Source: CAWBCI01 sp963787195 (GTDB lineage: Bacteria > Bacteroidota > Bacteroidia > Bacteroidales > JAGOPY01). From it: a DNA stretch of 64,000 bases. Positions 1-8,813 of this stretch are shown here, one piece after another. A program made the translations under genes and the position numbers. Below the pieces are notes generated by a model. It saw nothing but the letters and a program-made list of their open reading frames with translations, was not told where the DNA came from and did not search any database. Positions within the stretch are counted from its first letter, which is position 1. Each line of letters begins with the position of its first letter. The stretch is from assembly GCA_963787195.1 (NCBI GenBank), contig CAWBCI010000006.1, positions 97,765 through 161,764 on the forward strand. The letters are read 5' to 3'.

Positions 1-2396
1 CCCAGAACAGCCATCAGGTAATAAGTCTGTGCATCTTTCGGGGCACAAGTAAGGTTCTTTTCAGCAACCTGATAGTTTTTATTCAACAAATTGGCCAGGG
101 CTACATTATAATCGCATGAGGTGTTTCCAAATAGGGTGATAGCTTTTTGGTAATCACCTTTATGGATATTGATAATTGCCAGGTTATAATTTTCATCCTC
201 GCCTAATTGCTGGGCTTTCATGAAGTCCTGCTCAGCGGTCGTGTAATCATTCTGCTTTGCAGCAATGACTCCCAGATCGTTAAAAATAGCACCATTATTT
301 GGTTCGAGGCTGGCTGCTTTTTCCAGATGTGCCTTGGCAGCATTCAGATCTCCTTTGGCGATCTCAATTGAAGATGCGTTGACATATCCCTTGTAGCTGT
401 CAGGATACAGGTTAATAGCTGTCTTGTATATTTCGTATTTGGTATCCTGATTATCGGTCAAAGTGGCTGCATAAAGCAGTTCTTTTTCATCCAGATCTCT
501 GGGGTTACTTGAGGAAAGGCCAAGGATTTCAGCATCCGTTTTCTTCGGTTCATAGCAGTTAACAACTATCTCAGCCCTTCTCAGAGGAGGCAGGAGTTTT
601 TCTTCAATTTCAGGATAGATCACGATCATATTCCTGATTTCCTGTTCCTTCTTTGCCGGTGTACTGGCAGAGTTGATCACATTAAGCACCATGCTTTTAT
701 CCTTCAGGTCTGAATTCTGCACATTAGCAAGGAACCCATTCCAATCCGGGCCATGATGAGCCAGATCATATTGTACATCGGTTTTGGCGTCCTTGAAAGT
801 AAGTTTGCTGTCTTTTTCCTTGATGAGTTTCTGGATTCTCCCTGTCAAATATCCAAAGGTACTCTTTGAACGGTTTTCAGATAGATTAGCATTGAAGGTT
901 TCTTCGCCTTCAGGAGATGCCCATCCGTCGATGCTGATATTTTTTATTTTGTACCCCAGGGCGATGAATGCCATCAGGTCGTTGATTTTTTGTTTGTTGT
1001 CATCGAGTTTGTTGAGCCTCAGGTTCCAGTTAAGGTTATATAGATTCACTTCATAGTAAATCGTAGCATTTTTTGAAATAATGGTCTCTTTCTGATAACC
1101 ATGGGGAGCGATAATCACCCTTTCAGTATTGGAGATCATAGCAGGAGTGTTCTTTACACCATCAGCAATTTTCTTTTCACAAAGTTCTTTGTATTTAAAA
1201 CCGCTTACGATTTGATCTTTGGTCAGATTAGCCGGTATATCAGCTTTAGGAATATAGGCAGTAGGTAATACAACTAATTGGCATGATGCGAGTTCAGGAA
1301 TGAAATCCACATCATCCTCATAAGTAAAGGAACCTCCACTGTAAGGAATCATGATGCCTTCGCCAGAAACTTGTTCGCCTTTCAGCTGGATAGTTTTAAG
1401 AGCAATTTGTCCGCCGTCATATTTAAGGACAGGAGTAAATTCAATTGCTGCCTTGGTCTGGAAGTATTTTTCAGGGAAAGTACCCACAATCTTGATGTGG
1501 ATTTTTCCGCCATTTACCTCCAGCGGGTTGGGATCTACTTTATAAGTAATGACATCACACTTGTCTTTCATTTTCTTAAGTGGGTCAGCACCACCGAAAT
1601 GATAATAAACACCTACATGTGTGTAGCTGTACATATCAAATTTGACAGCTGCAGCACCTTTTGTCCAGGTGTCAAGCCTGTCGGAATCCACGAATTTCAA
1701 TTGTGTTTCCAGGGCTGCATGCCACTTTGGGGCAAAATGCCAGTTCACGCCAAGGCCCACCGGAATTTCATAAGCCATGGTGCGGTCTTTGGTCAGACCT
1801 TTTTTGGTGCCTTCCCCTGTCACAACAGGATTATCTGCACCGTAACCGTTGTTCCTCCACTCAGCTCCTGATATATTATCAAAGGATTTGGTTTGCCACT
1901 CAACCTGACCGATTCCACCTATGGCAAAAAGGTTAAACTTACGATCCCGGTATCCTGCGAAAAGGGTATTCAGGTCAACGGTCAAATCCAGGTGATAATC
2001 GAGGAGGAAAGCCTTAAATCTGACTTCGTCAAAGCCTGAAGCAGCTTTCAGAAGGGCGTCCTTATTGGTTCTTAAACCGGCTAATTGACCGTTGGCAAAT
2101 TGAGCACGGATCCCCCATATGGGGCTGAACTGCCAGCCGCCGTAAACACCATAACCAAGTTTCCAGGTTTTGGGAGAGGGAGCGAAAAGGTAATTGCTGA
2201 TATCTGTATGATTTAACATGGCACCGATATTCAAGCCTACGTATCCGTACCTACTGAAATCCATTCTCTTTTCTTTTCGGGTCTGTTTGGTTTTTTCCGT
2301 ATTCTCGTCTGCCCCCTGGGCGTACATGAAAATAGGACCGACACCTATCAGTAATGCAAAGAGGCACCGGATCAAGAAATTGTAAGATTTTCCCAT
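1..2396 (-). CDS. OmpA-like outer-membrane protein with N-terminal beta-barrel and C-terminal TPRs (3' end cut by window edge)
   Basis: The reading frame is open from ATG at 2396 to the left edge, about 798 residues with no stop, so the C-terminus lies outside the window. Residues 1-27 form a signal peptide ending FMYAQ. Residues about 50-280 look like an outer-membrane beta-barrel, with alternating aromatic and glycine-rich strands such as GYVGLNIG. Around residues 480-540 an OmpA-like peptidoglycan-binding segment contains DGWASPEGEE. From about residue 660 there are tetratricopeptide repeats (KGYVNASSIEIAKGDLNAAK and following). A role in anchoring the outer membrane to peptidoglycan is inferred from the family. 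A promoter lies about 65 bp upstream. Confidence 0.85.
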   Translation of the reverse strand, partial: MGKSYNFLIRCLFALLIGVGPIFMYAQGADENTEKTKQTRKEKRMDFSRYGYVGLNIGAMLNHTDISNYLFAPSPKTWKLGYGVYGGWQFSPIWGIRAQFANGQLAGLRTNKDALLKAASGFDEVRFKAFLLDYHLDLTVDLNTLFAGYRDRKFNLFAIGGIGQVEWQTKSFDNISGAEWRNNGYGADNPVVTGEGTKKGLTKDRTMAYEIPVGLGVNWHFAPKWHAALETQLKFVDSDRLDTWTKGAAAVKFDMYSYTHVGVYYHFGGADPLKKMKDKCDVITYKVDPNPLEVNGGKIHIKIVGTFPEKYFQTKAAIEFTPVLKYDGGQIALKTIQLKGEQVSGEGIMIPYSGGSFTYEDDVDFIPELASCQLVVLPTAYIPKADIPANLTKDQIVSGFKYKELCEKKIADGVKNTPAMISNTERVIIAPHGYQKETIISKNATIYYEVNLYNLNWNLRLNKLDDNKQKINDLMAFIALGYKIKNISIDGWASPEGEETFNANLSENRSKSTFGYLTGRIQKLIKEKDSKLTFKDAKTDVQYDLAHHGPDWNGFLANVQNSDLKDKSMVLNVINSASTPAKKEQEIRNMIVIYPEIEEKLLPPLRRAEIVVNCYEPKKTDAEILGLSSSNPRDLDEKELLYAATLTDNQDTKYEIYKTAINLYPDSYKGYVNASSIEIAKGDLNAAKAHLEKAASLEPNNGAIFNDLGVIAAKQNDYTTAEQDFMKAQQLGEDENYNLAIINIHKGDYQKAITLFGNTSCDYNVALANLLNKNYQVAEKNLTCAPKDAQTYYLMAVL

Positions 2397-2461
2397 ATTA
2401 TTAAATTTTAATTTTATTTTATTAAAATATTTTCCGCCGATATAAATAAGAATTGGTATTG

Positions 2462-2492
2462 CAAAGATATAAAGTAATACATTAATTGCAAA
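2462..2492 (-). promoter_or_regulatory. Bacteroidota-type promoter for the OmpA-like gene
   Basis: On the minus strand a TTTG (2489-2492) is followed after 19 bp by TATCTTTG (2462-2469). This matches the Bacteroidota primary-sigma consensus TTTG-N19-21-TAnnTTTG. Transcription should begin near 2455, giving a leader of about 60 nt. Confidence 0.75.
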
Positions 2493-2725
2493 ATAAATGA
2501 TATTCTTTAAAAGTAACTATTATAAACCACCAAGCCAAAACATTTTTCCAACAATTCATCCAAATATATTATATATGATGATGATTTTGAATGTTATAGG
2601 GATTGTTATTAAAAAGGCTAAGCCTTGAAAAAACCGATTCACTACAATGCTCACTTTTTGTAAATTGATAGCGGGACTTTACAGTGCTTTGATACATCAG
2701 TGTAATTTAACTGATTTATAAGCCG

Positions 2726-2757
2726 CAAAGATACGCTTTTTCTCATCTAAAATCAAA
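2726..2757 (-). promoter_or_regulatory. Second Bacteroidota-type promoter, mid-intergenic
   Basis: On the minus strand TTTG (2754-2757) and TATCTTTG (2726-2733) are separated by 20 bp, a perfect consensus match. Initiation is predicted near 2719, over 320 nt from the OmpA-like start codon. It may be a distal promoter of that gene or drive a separate small transcript. Confidence 0.65.
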
Positions 2758-2997
2758 TCATTGCTTATATTGATTCCCCACGGGTCTAACATTTCATCGA
2801 CTCTGAGGTATATCAATTTGAAGTTCTTTGTATTTCCACGCTGTCAAATTGTTAAATCTTCTAATGTCTTGAAATAGAACAACAAAGAAAAGCTTGATAT
2901 TTATACTGACTATATCTTATCATTTTATCAATTTTTTATGTGAGCATTCTTTTTTTGAAATTCTTAATATTTTTAAGTATCCTGTAATAAAAACTTG

Positions 2998-4536
2998 TCA
3001 GTTTCCCCAGTTTTCACGGTCCAGACTTCTGTATTGAATTGCCTCGGCAAGGTGTTCAGCCTTGATATCTTCAGAATTATCCAAATCTGCAATGGTACGG
3101 GATACTTTGATGATCCTGTTATATGCCCTTGCTGAAAGATTGATCTTTTCCATGGCATTTTTCAACAGATGATGTCCATCGGCCCCTATTTTACAATATA
3201 CCTGCATCATTTTTGAAGACATCTGTGCATTACAATGAATAGTATTATATTGTTCGAAACGCAACTCCTGTATTTTTCTTGCCTTAATTACCCGGTCCCG
3301 TATATGAATACTGGATTCCGAACGGCTCATTTCAGTAAGTTCGCGAAAGGGTACCGGCACTACCTCCACATGGAGATCGATACGATCCATTAGGGGGCCG
3401 GATATTTTATTAAGATAGCGTTGGACCATGCCTGGTTGGCAAACACAGTCCTGTTCAGGATGATTGTAATAACCGCAGGGACAGGGGTTCATCGCTGCGA
3501 CCAGCATGAAATTCGCCGGATATTCTATACTGAAGCGTGCTCTTGAAATTGTAATGACCCGCTCTTCCATTGGTTGTCGCATAACTTCCAGGACAGACCG
3601 GCGGAATTCAGGCAATTCATCCAGGAACAATACTCCGTTCTGAGCCATGGATATTTCTCCTGGCTGCGGAAATGACCCACCGCCAACTAGTCCTGCATCA
3701 CTGATTGTATGGTGCGGGGCCCTGAAAGGCCTTACAGATACCAGGGAGGCGTTCTTTCTCATCTTCCCTGCAACTGAATGTATTTTAGTCGTTTCCAGGG
3801 CTTCCCTTAGTGTCAGCGGAGGTAATATTGATGGTAAACGTTTTGCAAGCATTGTTTTTCCTGACCCTGGTGGTCCTATCAGAATTACATTATGCCCGCC
3901 TGCGGCCGCAATTTCCAGGGCCCTCTTTATATTTTCCTGCCCTTTTACATCTGAGAAATCAAACTCATAATCATGCAGTTGCTTAAAAAATTCATCCCGC
4001 GTATTCACTATGGTAGGCTCAAGTTTTTCCTTTTTATCGAAAAAACCTATCAGATCTTTAATATTACTCACTCCATAGGTAATAATCTTATCGACTATAC
4101 CTGCTTCCCTTGCATTTTCCGCGGGCACTATTATTCCTTTGAATCCTTTTTCTCTGGCTTCAATTGCTATTGGCAATGCCCCTTTGATGGGAAGTATTCC
4201 ACCATCCAGCGACATTTCACCCATAATCACGAAATCCCCGATCATATTCGGATCTATCTGTTCGGAAGCCCCCAGGATGCCAATTGCTATGGGCAGATCA
4301 TAGGCCGAGCCCTCTTTGCGTATATCGGCCGGAGCCATATTGATCACGACTTTCTTGCCGGGTATCCGGTAACCAATATTCTGCAGGGCCGATTCTATTC
4401 TCTGATGGCTCTCCTTTACTGCACTGTCGGGCAATCCGACCATGAAAAAATTGACTCCCTGTTCAATGCTTACCTCAATGGTTATGGTCGTTGCATTGAT
4501 GCCATATATAGCACAACCAAATGTTTTTACAAGCAT
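2998..4536 (-). CDS. YifB/ComM-family Mg-chelatase-like AAA+ ATPase
   Basis: The 512-residue protein has the three-part YifB/ComM layout: an N-terminal ChlI-like domain (1-170), an AAA+ domain (about 190-395) and a C-terminal Mg_chelatase_C domain (about 410-505). Walker A is GPPGSGKT near residue 221, and the Walker B region reads VLFLDELPEF. A cysteine cluster CPCG...CVC lies near residues 349-367. ComM is a hexameric branch-migration helicase promoting DNA integration in natural transformation in gamma-proteobacteria; that role here is inference. Length is normal. The gene lies 122 bp downstream of gldB, separated from it by a terminator. Confidence 0.93.
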   Translation of the reverse strand: MLVKTFGCAIYGINATTITIEVSIEQGVNFFMVGLPDSAVKESHQRIESALQNIGYRIPGKKVVINMAPADIRKEGSAYDLPIAIGILGASEQIDPNMIGDFVIMGEMSLDGGILPIKGALPIAIEAREKGFKGIIVPAENAREAGIVDKIITYGVSNIKDLIGFFDKKEKLEPTIVNTRDEFFKQLHDYEFDFSDVKGQENIKRALEIAAAGGHNVILIGPPGSGKTMLAKRLPSILPPLTLREALETTKIHSVAGKMRKNASLVSVRPFRAPHHTISDAGLVGGGSFPQPGEISMAQNGVLFLDELPEFRRSVLEVMRQPMEERVITISRARFSIEYPANFMLVAAMNPCPCGYYNHPEQDCVCQPGMVQRYLNKISGPLMDRIDLHVEVVPVPFRELTEMSRSESSIHIRDRVIKARKIQELRFEQYNTIHCNAQMSSKMMQVYCKIGADGHHLLKNAMEKINLSARAYNRIIKVSRTIADLDNSEDIKAEHLAEAIQYRSLDRENWGN

Positions 4537-4568
4537 ACTTTATCTCATAAATAGTTTTTTCACTGAAC

Positions 4569-4600
4569 ATATAAAAAGCCTCCGAAGAGACTTTTTATAT
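4569..4600 (-). terminator. Rho-independent terminator after gldB
   Basis: Read on the minus strand, a GC-containing stem closed by a TTCG tetraloop is flanked by AAAAAG and CTTTTT, so it ends in a T-run. It lies between the gldB stop (4659) and the yifB start (4536) and should separate the two transcripts. Confidence 0.8.
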
Positions 4601-4658
4601 TAATCACATATTTTCGAGAATATACCTGTCGGAAAGTATTTTTTTTTGGGTTGAAGGA

Positions 4659-5681
4659 TTATTTCCTGGGTTTGTACTTCGAATCTGTTAATATTTGCTG
4701 CGAGTCATAAAGGGCAATCAGGTCCTGGAGGCTTTTATTTTTATGGTGATCCATATATGACCTCACTATTTGCCAGCCTATCCATTTACCCATCATGGCC
4801 GGGGCATCTCCCGGAAATCCACTGGTGAAAGGTCCATCCAAAATAAATTTGTCGATAATGAAGGAGTCAGTTGAATATAGCATCTCGTTCTCAATAAGAT
4901 AAGCCCATATGTTCTTCTCATTCCTCCTGCACCATTCAAGCTGTTTGCCTGTAAAACCTATCTTCAGGCTATCATCTATACCGGGCATCATAAGATCCAG
5001 AAAGTACAAGGCTTTGCCATGAAGTATCATCTGATCAAGCAAGGTGTTCTCAGGCATGCCGGGGCCGATGAGGGAATAAGCGATAGCTTTCATGCAATCG
5101 GGAACTATATTTTCAGAGGTCATCCGATCTACCTTATACATTGGTAAACCTACCTGTTTATAAGGCTCAAAGTCTTTACCCAGGTACATATCCTGCGCAA
5201 TGATCATCACTGAATCGAGGTACTGAACCGGTGATTCATAGAGTAAACCGGAGACATAACTGTAAACAACAGGGATCTTAGCCTCCGGAAAGTAATAGCG
5301 ATAATAGCGGAAAGCCCGGGTCAGTTCCTTTTCCGTTTCATTAAGATTGGGGTATTCCTTAGCGCATGCCCTGGCTATCTTTCTATTGAAGGGATCAGTG
5401 ATGAAATCTTTAAGTTGAAGGATATTTAAGCTGTCACTGTAATCTGTTCCAAGAAATACCTTGTAGTCCGTAGCGATGGATTCCAGGCCCTGGACAAGAC
5501 TGTCAGGCTTAAGACTGAAAAGTACTTTACCATAATTAAGGATATGAATTTCCTTGATTTTAACATTTGAAAGATCAACAGTACGGCCCGAGTGCCTGCA
5601 AGCGCTCATACCAAACACCATAAACAGGAAAGAAAAGATAATTCCGCTTATTTTTTTAAAAAACAATGACTTGCTTATCAA
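4659..5681 (-). CDS. gldB: Gliding motility lipoprotein GldB
   Basis: The 340-residue protein starts with a lipoprotein signal ending MSAC (Cys28 lipidation). It then matches the GldB family (DUF2268-like fold): segments such as ILNYGKVLFSL near the N-terminus and AYSLIGPGMPENTLLDQMI in the middle. In Flavobacterium johnsoniae GldB is essential for gliding; in non-gliding Bacteroidota it is retained beside nadE. Here nadE lies 1.5 kb away on the other strand, which supports the call. A beta-barrel gene ends 21 bp upstream, suggesting co-transcription, and a terminator follows. Whether this organism glides cannot be told from the window. Confidence 0.85.
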   Translation of the reverse strand: MISKSLFFKKISGIIFSFLFMVFGMSACRHSGRTVDLSNVKIKEIHILNYGKVLFSLKPDSLVQGLESIATDYKVFLGTDYSDSLNILQLKDFITDPFNRKIARACAKEYPNLNETEKELTRAFRYYRYYFPEAKIPVVYSYVSGLLYESPVQYLDSVMIIAQDMYLGKDFEPYKQVGLPMYKVDRMTSENIVPDCMKAIAYSLIGPGMPENTLLDQMILHGKALYFLDLMMPGIDDSLKIGFTGKQLEWCRRNEKNIWAYLIENEMLYSTDSFIIDKFILDGPFTSGFPGDAPAMMGKWIGWQIVRSYMDHHKNKSLQDLIALYDSQQILTDSKYKPRK

Positions 5682-5702
5682 GATGAAATGCTTATAGACT
5701 CT

Positions 5703-6293
5703 TTAAAATAATTTAAATCCAAGCGTGACATAAAAGAGATTACTTTTCATGTCATAACTGGTCTGATTTTCGGGTGCTTTATACATATTATTAAGACCGA
5801 ACTGGTAACCTACATCCACGGTAAGCATCAGCACATCTACCGTGGCACCCACATTAAAAGCCCAGTTGATATCGTTGATGGAGGCATCCTTAATGGGATT
5901 CTTAAATAGTTCATCGACTTTAACTTTCTTATTCAATACGAAAGAAGCGACTGGCCCTCCATGTATCCTGAAGCTGACAACTTTCAGGTCAATTAACTTG
6001 AACCCCACCATAACCGGCACATCCAGCGTATGTAGCTTAATAGTCTGCTTAACTCCATTACTGTCAAGCACGCCACCTTTGGTAGTGTATAATAGTTCGG
6101 GTTGTAAATAAACCTTTTTCCCAATCCGTGCAAAAGCACCGAACATGAAATTGGATTTAACATTATCCTTAATGTCCGGGAAATTGGTTGTAAGCTTGGA
6201 GGCAGTATAGCCAATCTTAGGGCCTATTGTAAACTGGCTGAAACCGCTAACTGTTAACATGGCAAAAATCAGAATGAAGAAAGTCTTTTTCAT
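5703..6293 (-). CDS. Outer-membrane beta-barrel (porin-family) protein
   Basis: A 196-residue protein counted from ATG 6293 (MKKTFFILIF...), with a signal peptide of about 20 residues ending SGFSQ. The remainder has alternating amphipathic strands and ends in an aromatic residue (TLGFKLF), typical of small 8-strand barrels of the PF13568 type. An in-frame start nine codons upstream (6320) is rejected because the TAAATTTG box at 6318-6325 overlaps it. It is probably co-transcribed with gldB, 21 bp downstream. No specific function can be assigned. Confidence 0.75.
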   Translation of the reverse strand: MKKTFFILIFAMLTVSGFSQFTIGPKIGYTASKLTTNFPDIKDNVKSNFMFGAFARIGKKVYLQPELLYTTKGGVLDSNGVKQTIKLHTLDVPVMVGFKLIDLKVVSFRIHGGPVASFVLNKKVKVDELFKNPIKDASINDINWAFNVGATVDVLMLTVDVGYQFGLNNMYKAPENQTSYDMKSNLFYVTLGFKLF

Positions 6294-6317
6294 AGTATTA
6301 ATTTTTAAGATGTTTAG

Positions 6318-6325
6318 CAAATTTA
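6318..6325 (-). promoter_or_regulatory. -7 box for the beta-barrel/gldB transcript
   Basis: TAAATTTG on the minus strand matches TAnnTTTG and sits 24 bp before the chosen ATG at 6293. No good TTTG -33 element is visible at the usual distance. Confidence 0.5.
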
Positions 6326-6413
6326 GGAAATGACTTCATTAAAACGCAGGAATATCTATAAAAATTACATATTTATTGAAAATAGCTTTCCTCGGGCATA
6401 TTGATGAATTCAC

Positions 6414-6421
6414 TAATTTTG
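6414..6421 (+). promoter_or_regulatory. -7 box for the PorT-like gene
   Basis: TAATTTTG lies 19 bp before the ATG at 6441 and is followed by GC as in known sites. The upstream TTTC at 6387-6390 is 23 bp away, slightly too far, so only the -7 element is secure. Confidence 0.5.
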
Positions 6422-6440
6422 CACATATATAATAAATTAT

Positions 6441-7136
6441 ATGCTGAAGAAATTCATTCTTATAGGATTGATCATCTTGAGTTCATATGGAATCAAAGCT
6501 CAGTATAAACCCATATTGTTTGGGTTCAGGGGAGGGTTTAATATGGGTTGGATAAAATCACCCAATGAACATTATACGAATGAAGGCATGAGGCCGGGAG
6601 GTTCCTGGGGTTTTATTGCTGAATTCTTCCTGATGGAAAATTATGCAATCATGACAGGATTCGATGTGGATTATATAGGTGGAAAATTGTCTTACCCTGA
6701 TGCCCGCATTATCGGAGGTGGGTCGAACTATACTCAGGGAAATACTTCCCGGAGGTATAAGATCCAATACCTGGAAGTACCGCTGGTTTTGAAGATGCAA
6801 ACTAAAGTGGCGAATAAATTCAAGGCTTTCGGAAAGATAGGCCTCGGAACTTCTTTTCGCTGGAAGGCCAAAGCTAATGATGTTTTCACCTATGCTGATA
6901 ATTCCCTGTCCGAAAAAGGAAAGGATATAAAGGAAGATATAAGTTTGCTCAAGCAGTCGCTCATACTTGGAATAGGAGTGGAGTTCTCATTTTACGAATC
7001 CCTGTCTATGATCGTAGACCTGACTTTCGATAATGGTTTTACGGATATACTCAAAGGAAGCAACCCTCGCAATCCGGAAGAAAATCGTAAAGGCAATCTC
7101 AGTTATCTTCAGTTAGGAGTTGGATTCCTGTTTTAA
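6441..7136 (+). CDS. PorT-family outer-membrane beta-barrel protein
   Basis: This 231-residue protein has a signal peptide (1-20, ending GIKAQ) and a beta-barrel pattern up to the terminal LGVGFLF. Length and motifs (FRGGFNMGW, YLEVPLVLKM) match PorT-like proteins (PF13568), some of which assemble the type IX secretion system. True PorT/SprT assignment is not certain because the family is broad. It lies divergently from the gldB transcript and 21 bp before nadE, with which it may be co-transcribed. The T9SS cargo genes elsewhere in the window imply that such a system exists in this organism. Confidence 0.72.
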   Translation: MLKKFILIGLIILSSYGIKAQYKPILFGFRGGFNMGWIKSPNEHYTNEGMRPGGSWGFIAEFFLMENYAIMTGFDVDYIGGKLSYPDARIIGGGSNYTQGNTSRRYKIQYLEVPLVLKMQTKVANKFKAFGKIGLGTSFRWKAKANDVFTYADNSLSEKGKDIKEDISLLKQSLILGIGVEFSFYESLSMIVDLTFDNGFTDILKGSNPRNPEENRKGNLSYLQLGVGFLF

Positions 7137-7145
7137 CCATAATTA

Positions 7146-7153
7146 TATTTTTG
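7146..7153 (+). promoter_or_regulatory. Possible -7 box directly before nadE
   Basis: TATTTTTG ends 5 bp before the TTG start codon at 7158. If used, the nadE message would have almost no leader. The -33 element is weak (TTGG, 22 bp upstream), and nadE could instead be read from the upstream gene. Confidence 0.4.
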
Positions 7154-7157
7154 AGTT

Positions 7158-8813
7158 TTGAAAATAGCACTTGCCCAGTTAAATTATCATATAGGAAATT
7201 TTGACAATAATGTCAGGAAGATCCTTTCTGCCCTGGAGCAAGCCAGACAAGGGGGGGCTGACCTTGTGGTTTTTGCCGAACTTGCCCTTTCGGGCTATCC
7301 TCCCAGGGATTTTCTGGAGTTTGATGATTTCATTGAGCGATGCCTCAAATCGGCTAATGAAATTGCCGCCAGGTGTAAAGGAATAGCCGCTATCATAGGC
7401 TGTCCGGTAAAAAATCCGGAAGAGAAAGGGAAAAGACTTTATAATGCGGCTATGTTTATGGAGAATGGCCGTATAAAGCAAATATATCATAAAGCCCTTT
7501 TGCCCAATTATGATATTTTTGACGAATACCGCTATTTTGAGCCCGGCAGAAACTTCGGACTCATTACTTTCAAATCTTATAAAATAGCCCTTACTATTTG
7601 TGAAGATCTTTGGAATATCGGGAATGAGCAACTTTATATTACCAATCCTATGGATGAGATTGTGAAAAACGGGAAACCCGATCTGATGATCAATATTGCT
7701 GCTTCCCCCTTTCACTATGATCAAGCCAGGGAGCGTAAAGAAATCCTGGTGCAAAATGTCAGGAAATATAAATTACCTCTGTTTTATGTAAACCATGTGG
7801 GGGCTCAGACCGAACTTTTATTTGATGGTGGCTCACTTGCTATTTCCGCTGATGGACAGATCCGGAGTGAGCTCGCCTATTTTTCAGAAGACCTGGCGAT
7901 AATTAATTTAAAGGATATCCTGGAAACCTCTTCCGAAGTATCCGTGAAACCGACTGAACCACCAGATGAAAAAATCCGGCTTATTCACGATGCCCTGGTC
8001 ATGGGAATCCGCAATTATTTTCAGAAGCTTGGCTTTTCGAAAGCTATACTGGGACTTTCCGGAGGGATAGACTCAGCTGTCACTCTTGTCCTGGCTGCTG
8101 AAGCTCTTGGAGCAGAAAATGTACTTTCAGCCTTGCTTCCGTCCGGATTCTCGTCTCAACATTCGCTGAAGGACGCCATTGACCTTGCGAAAAACCTGGA
8201 AGGTCCTTATGAGATAATATCTATTAAAGAGTCTTTCAGCAGCCTGCTGGAAACGCTCAAACCTCAATTTGGTGACCTGCCATTCAATGTAGCAGAGGAA
8301 AATATACAGGCACGGATACGTGGCGTCCTGCTGATGGCTCTTTCCAATAAATTCGGCTACATACTCCTGAACACTTCCAATAAAAGCGAAGCAGCCGTTG
8401 GCTATGGTACCCTTTATGGAGATATGAACGGCGGACTTTCAGTTTTAGGTGATGTGTACAAAACCGAGGTATATGAAATGGCCCGCTATATCAACCGGGA
8501 TGCGGAGATCATTCCGGAAAATACTATCATCAAGCCTCCCTCGGCAGAACTCAGGCCGGATCAGAAGGATAGCGATTCACTGCCCGATTATGAAATTCTA
8601 GACAGACTTTTATATCAGTATATAGAAAAGCGTCAGGGTCCCAGAGAATTGATTACTATGGGATTTGATGAAGATGTTGTGAATTATGTATTGAAGATGG
8701 TGAATACCAATGAATACAAACGCTATCAGACACCTCCTATCCTTCGGGTCTCACCCAAGGCTTTCGGGATGGGAAGGAGAATGCCGATAGTAGCTAAATA
8801 CCTGGCTGATTGA
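7158..8813 (+). CDS. nadE: Glutamine-dependent NAD+ synthetase
   Basis: A 551-residue two-domain enzyme that amidates nicotinate adenine dinucleotide to NAD+, using ammonia from glutamine. Residues 1-260 are a nitrilase-type glutaminase with the expected Glu (FAELALSGYPP), Lys (HKALLPNYDIFDEYRYF) and Cys (TICEDLW). Residues 270-551 are the synthetase with the ATP-pyrophosphatase loop GLSGGIDSA. The start is TTG: an in-frame TGA lies at 7152-7154 and no ATG occurs nearby, and MKIALAQLNY is the correct family N-terminus. Its stop abuts the convergent nfu stop without any gap. The nadE-gldB neighbourhood is common in Bacteroidota. Confidence 0.96.
   Translation: MKIALAQLNYHIGNFDNNVRKILSALEQARQGGADLVVFAELALSGYPPRDFLEFDDFIERCLKSANEIAARCKGIAAIIGCPVKNPEEKGKRLYNAAMFMENGRIKQIYHKALLPNYDIFDEYRYFEPGRNFGLITFKSYKIALTICEDLWNIGNEQLYITNPMDEIVKNGKPDLMINIAASPFHYDQARERKEILVQNVRKYKLPLFYVNHVGAQTELLFDGGSLAISADGQIRSELAYFSEDLAIINLKDILETSSEVSVKPTEPPDEKIRLIHDALVMGIRNYFQKLGFSKAILGLSGGIDSAVTLVLAAEALGAENVLSALLPSGFSSQHSLKDAIDLAKNLEGPYEIISIKESFSSLLETLKPQFGDLPFNVAEENIQARIRGVLLMALSNKFGYILLNTSNKSEAAVGYGTLYGDMNGGLSVLGDVYKTEVYEMARYINRDAEIIPENTIIKPPSAELRPDQKDSDSLPDYEILDRLLYQYIEKRQGPRELITMGFDEDVVNYVLKMVNTNEYKRYQTPPILRVSPKAFGMGRRMPIVAKYLAD

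Larger units (their letters stand above)
2397..2997. other. 600-bp AT-rich intergenic region with two minus-strand promoters
   Basis: No convincing protein gene is seen. The stretch holds two minus-strand promoter matches, at 2462-2492 and 2726-2757. A short hairpin followed by T residues lies around 2608-2625 on the minus strand. Between the distal promoter and that hairpin an untested 42-codon minus-strand reading frame starts at 2697. The remainder is low-complexity AT-rich sequence. Confidence 0.6.

Noticed and set aside
1371..1936. Two plus-strand frames of 166 and 91 codons inside the OmpA-like gene
   Set aside because: They are antisense to a clear coding frame, have no promoter or family similarity, and overlap each other in different frames.
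3973..4554. 193-codon plus-strand frame opposite yifB
   Set aside because: Its whole length is antisense to a highly conserved ATPase; composition is that of a complementary-strand artefact.
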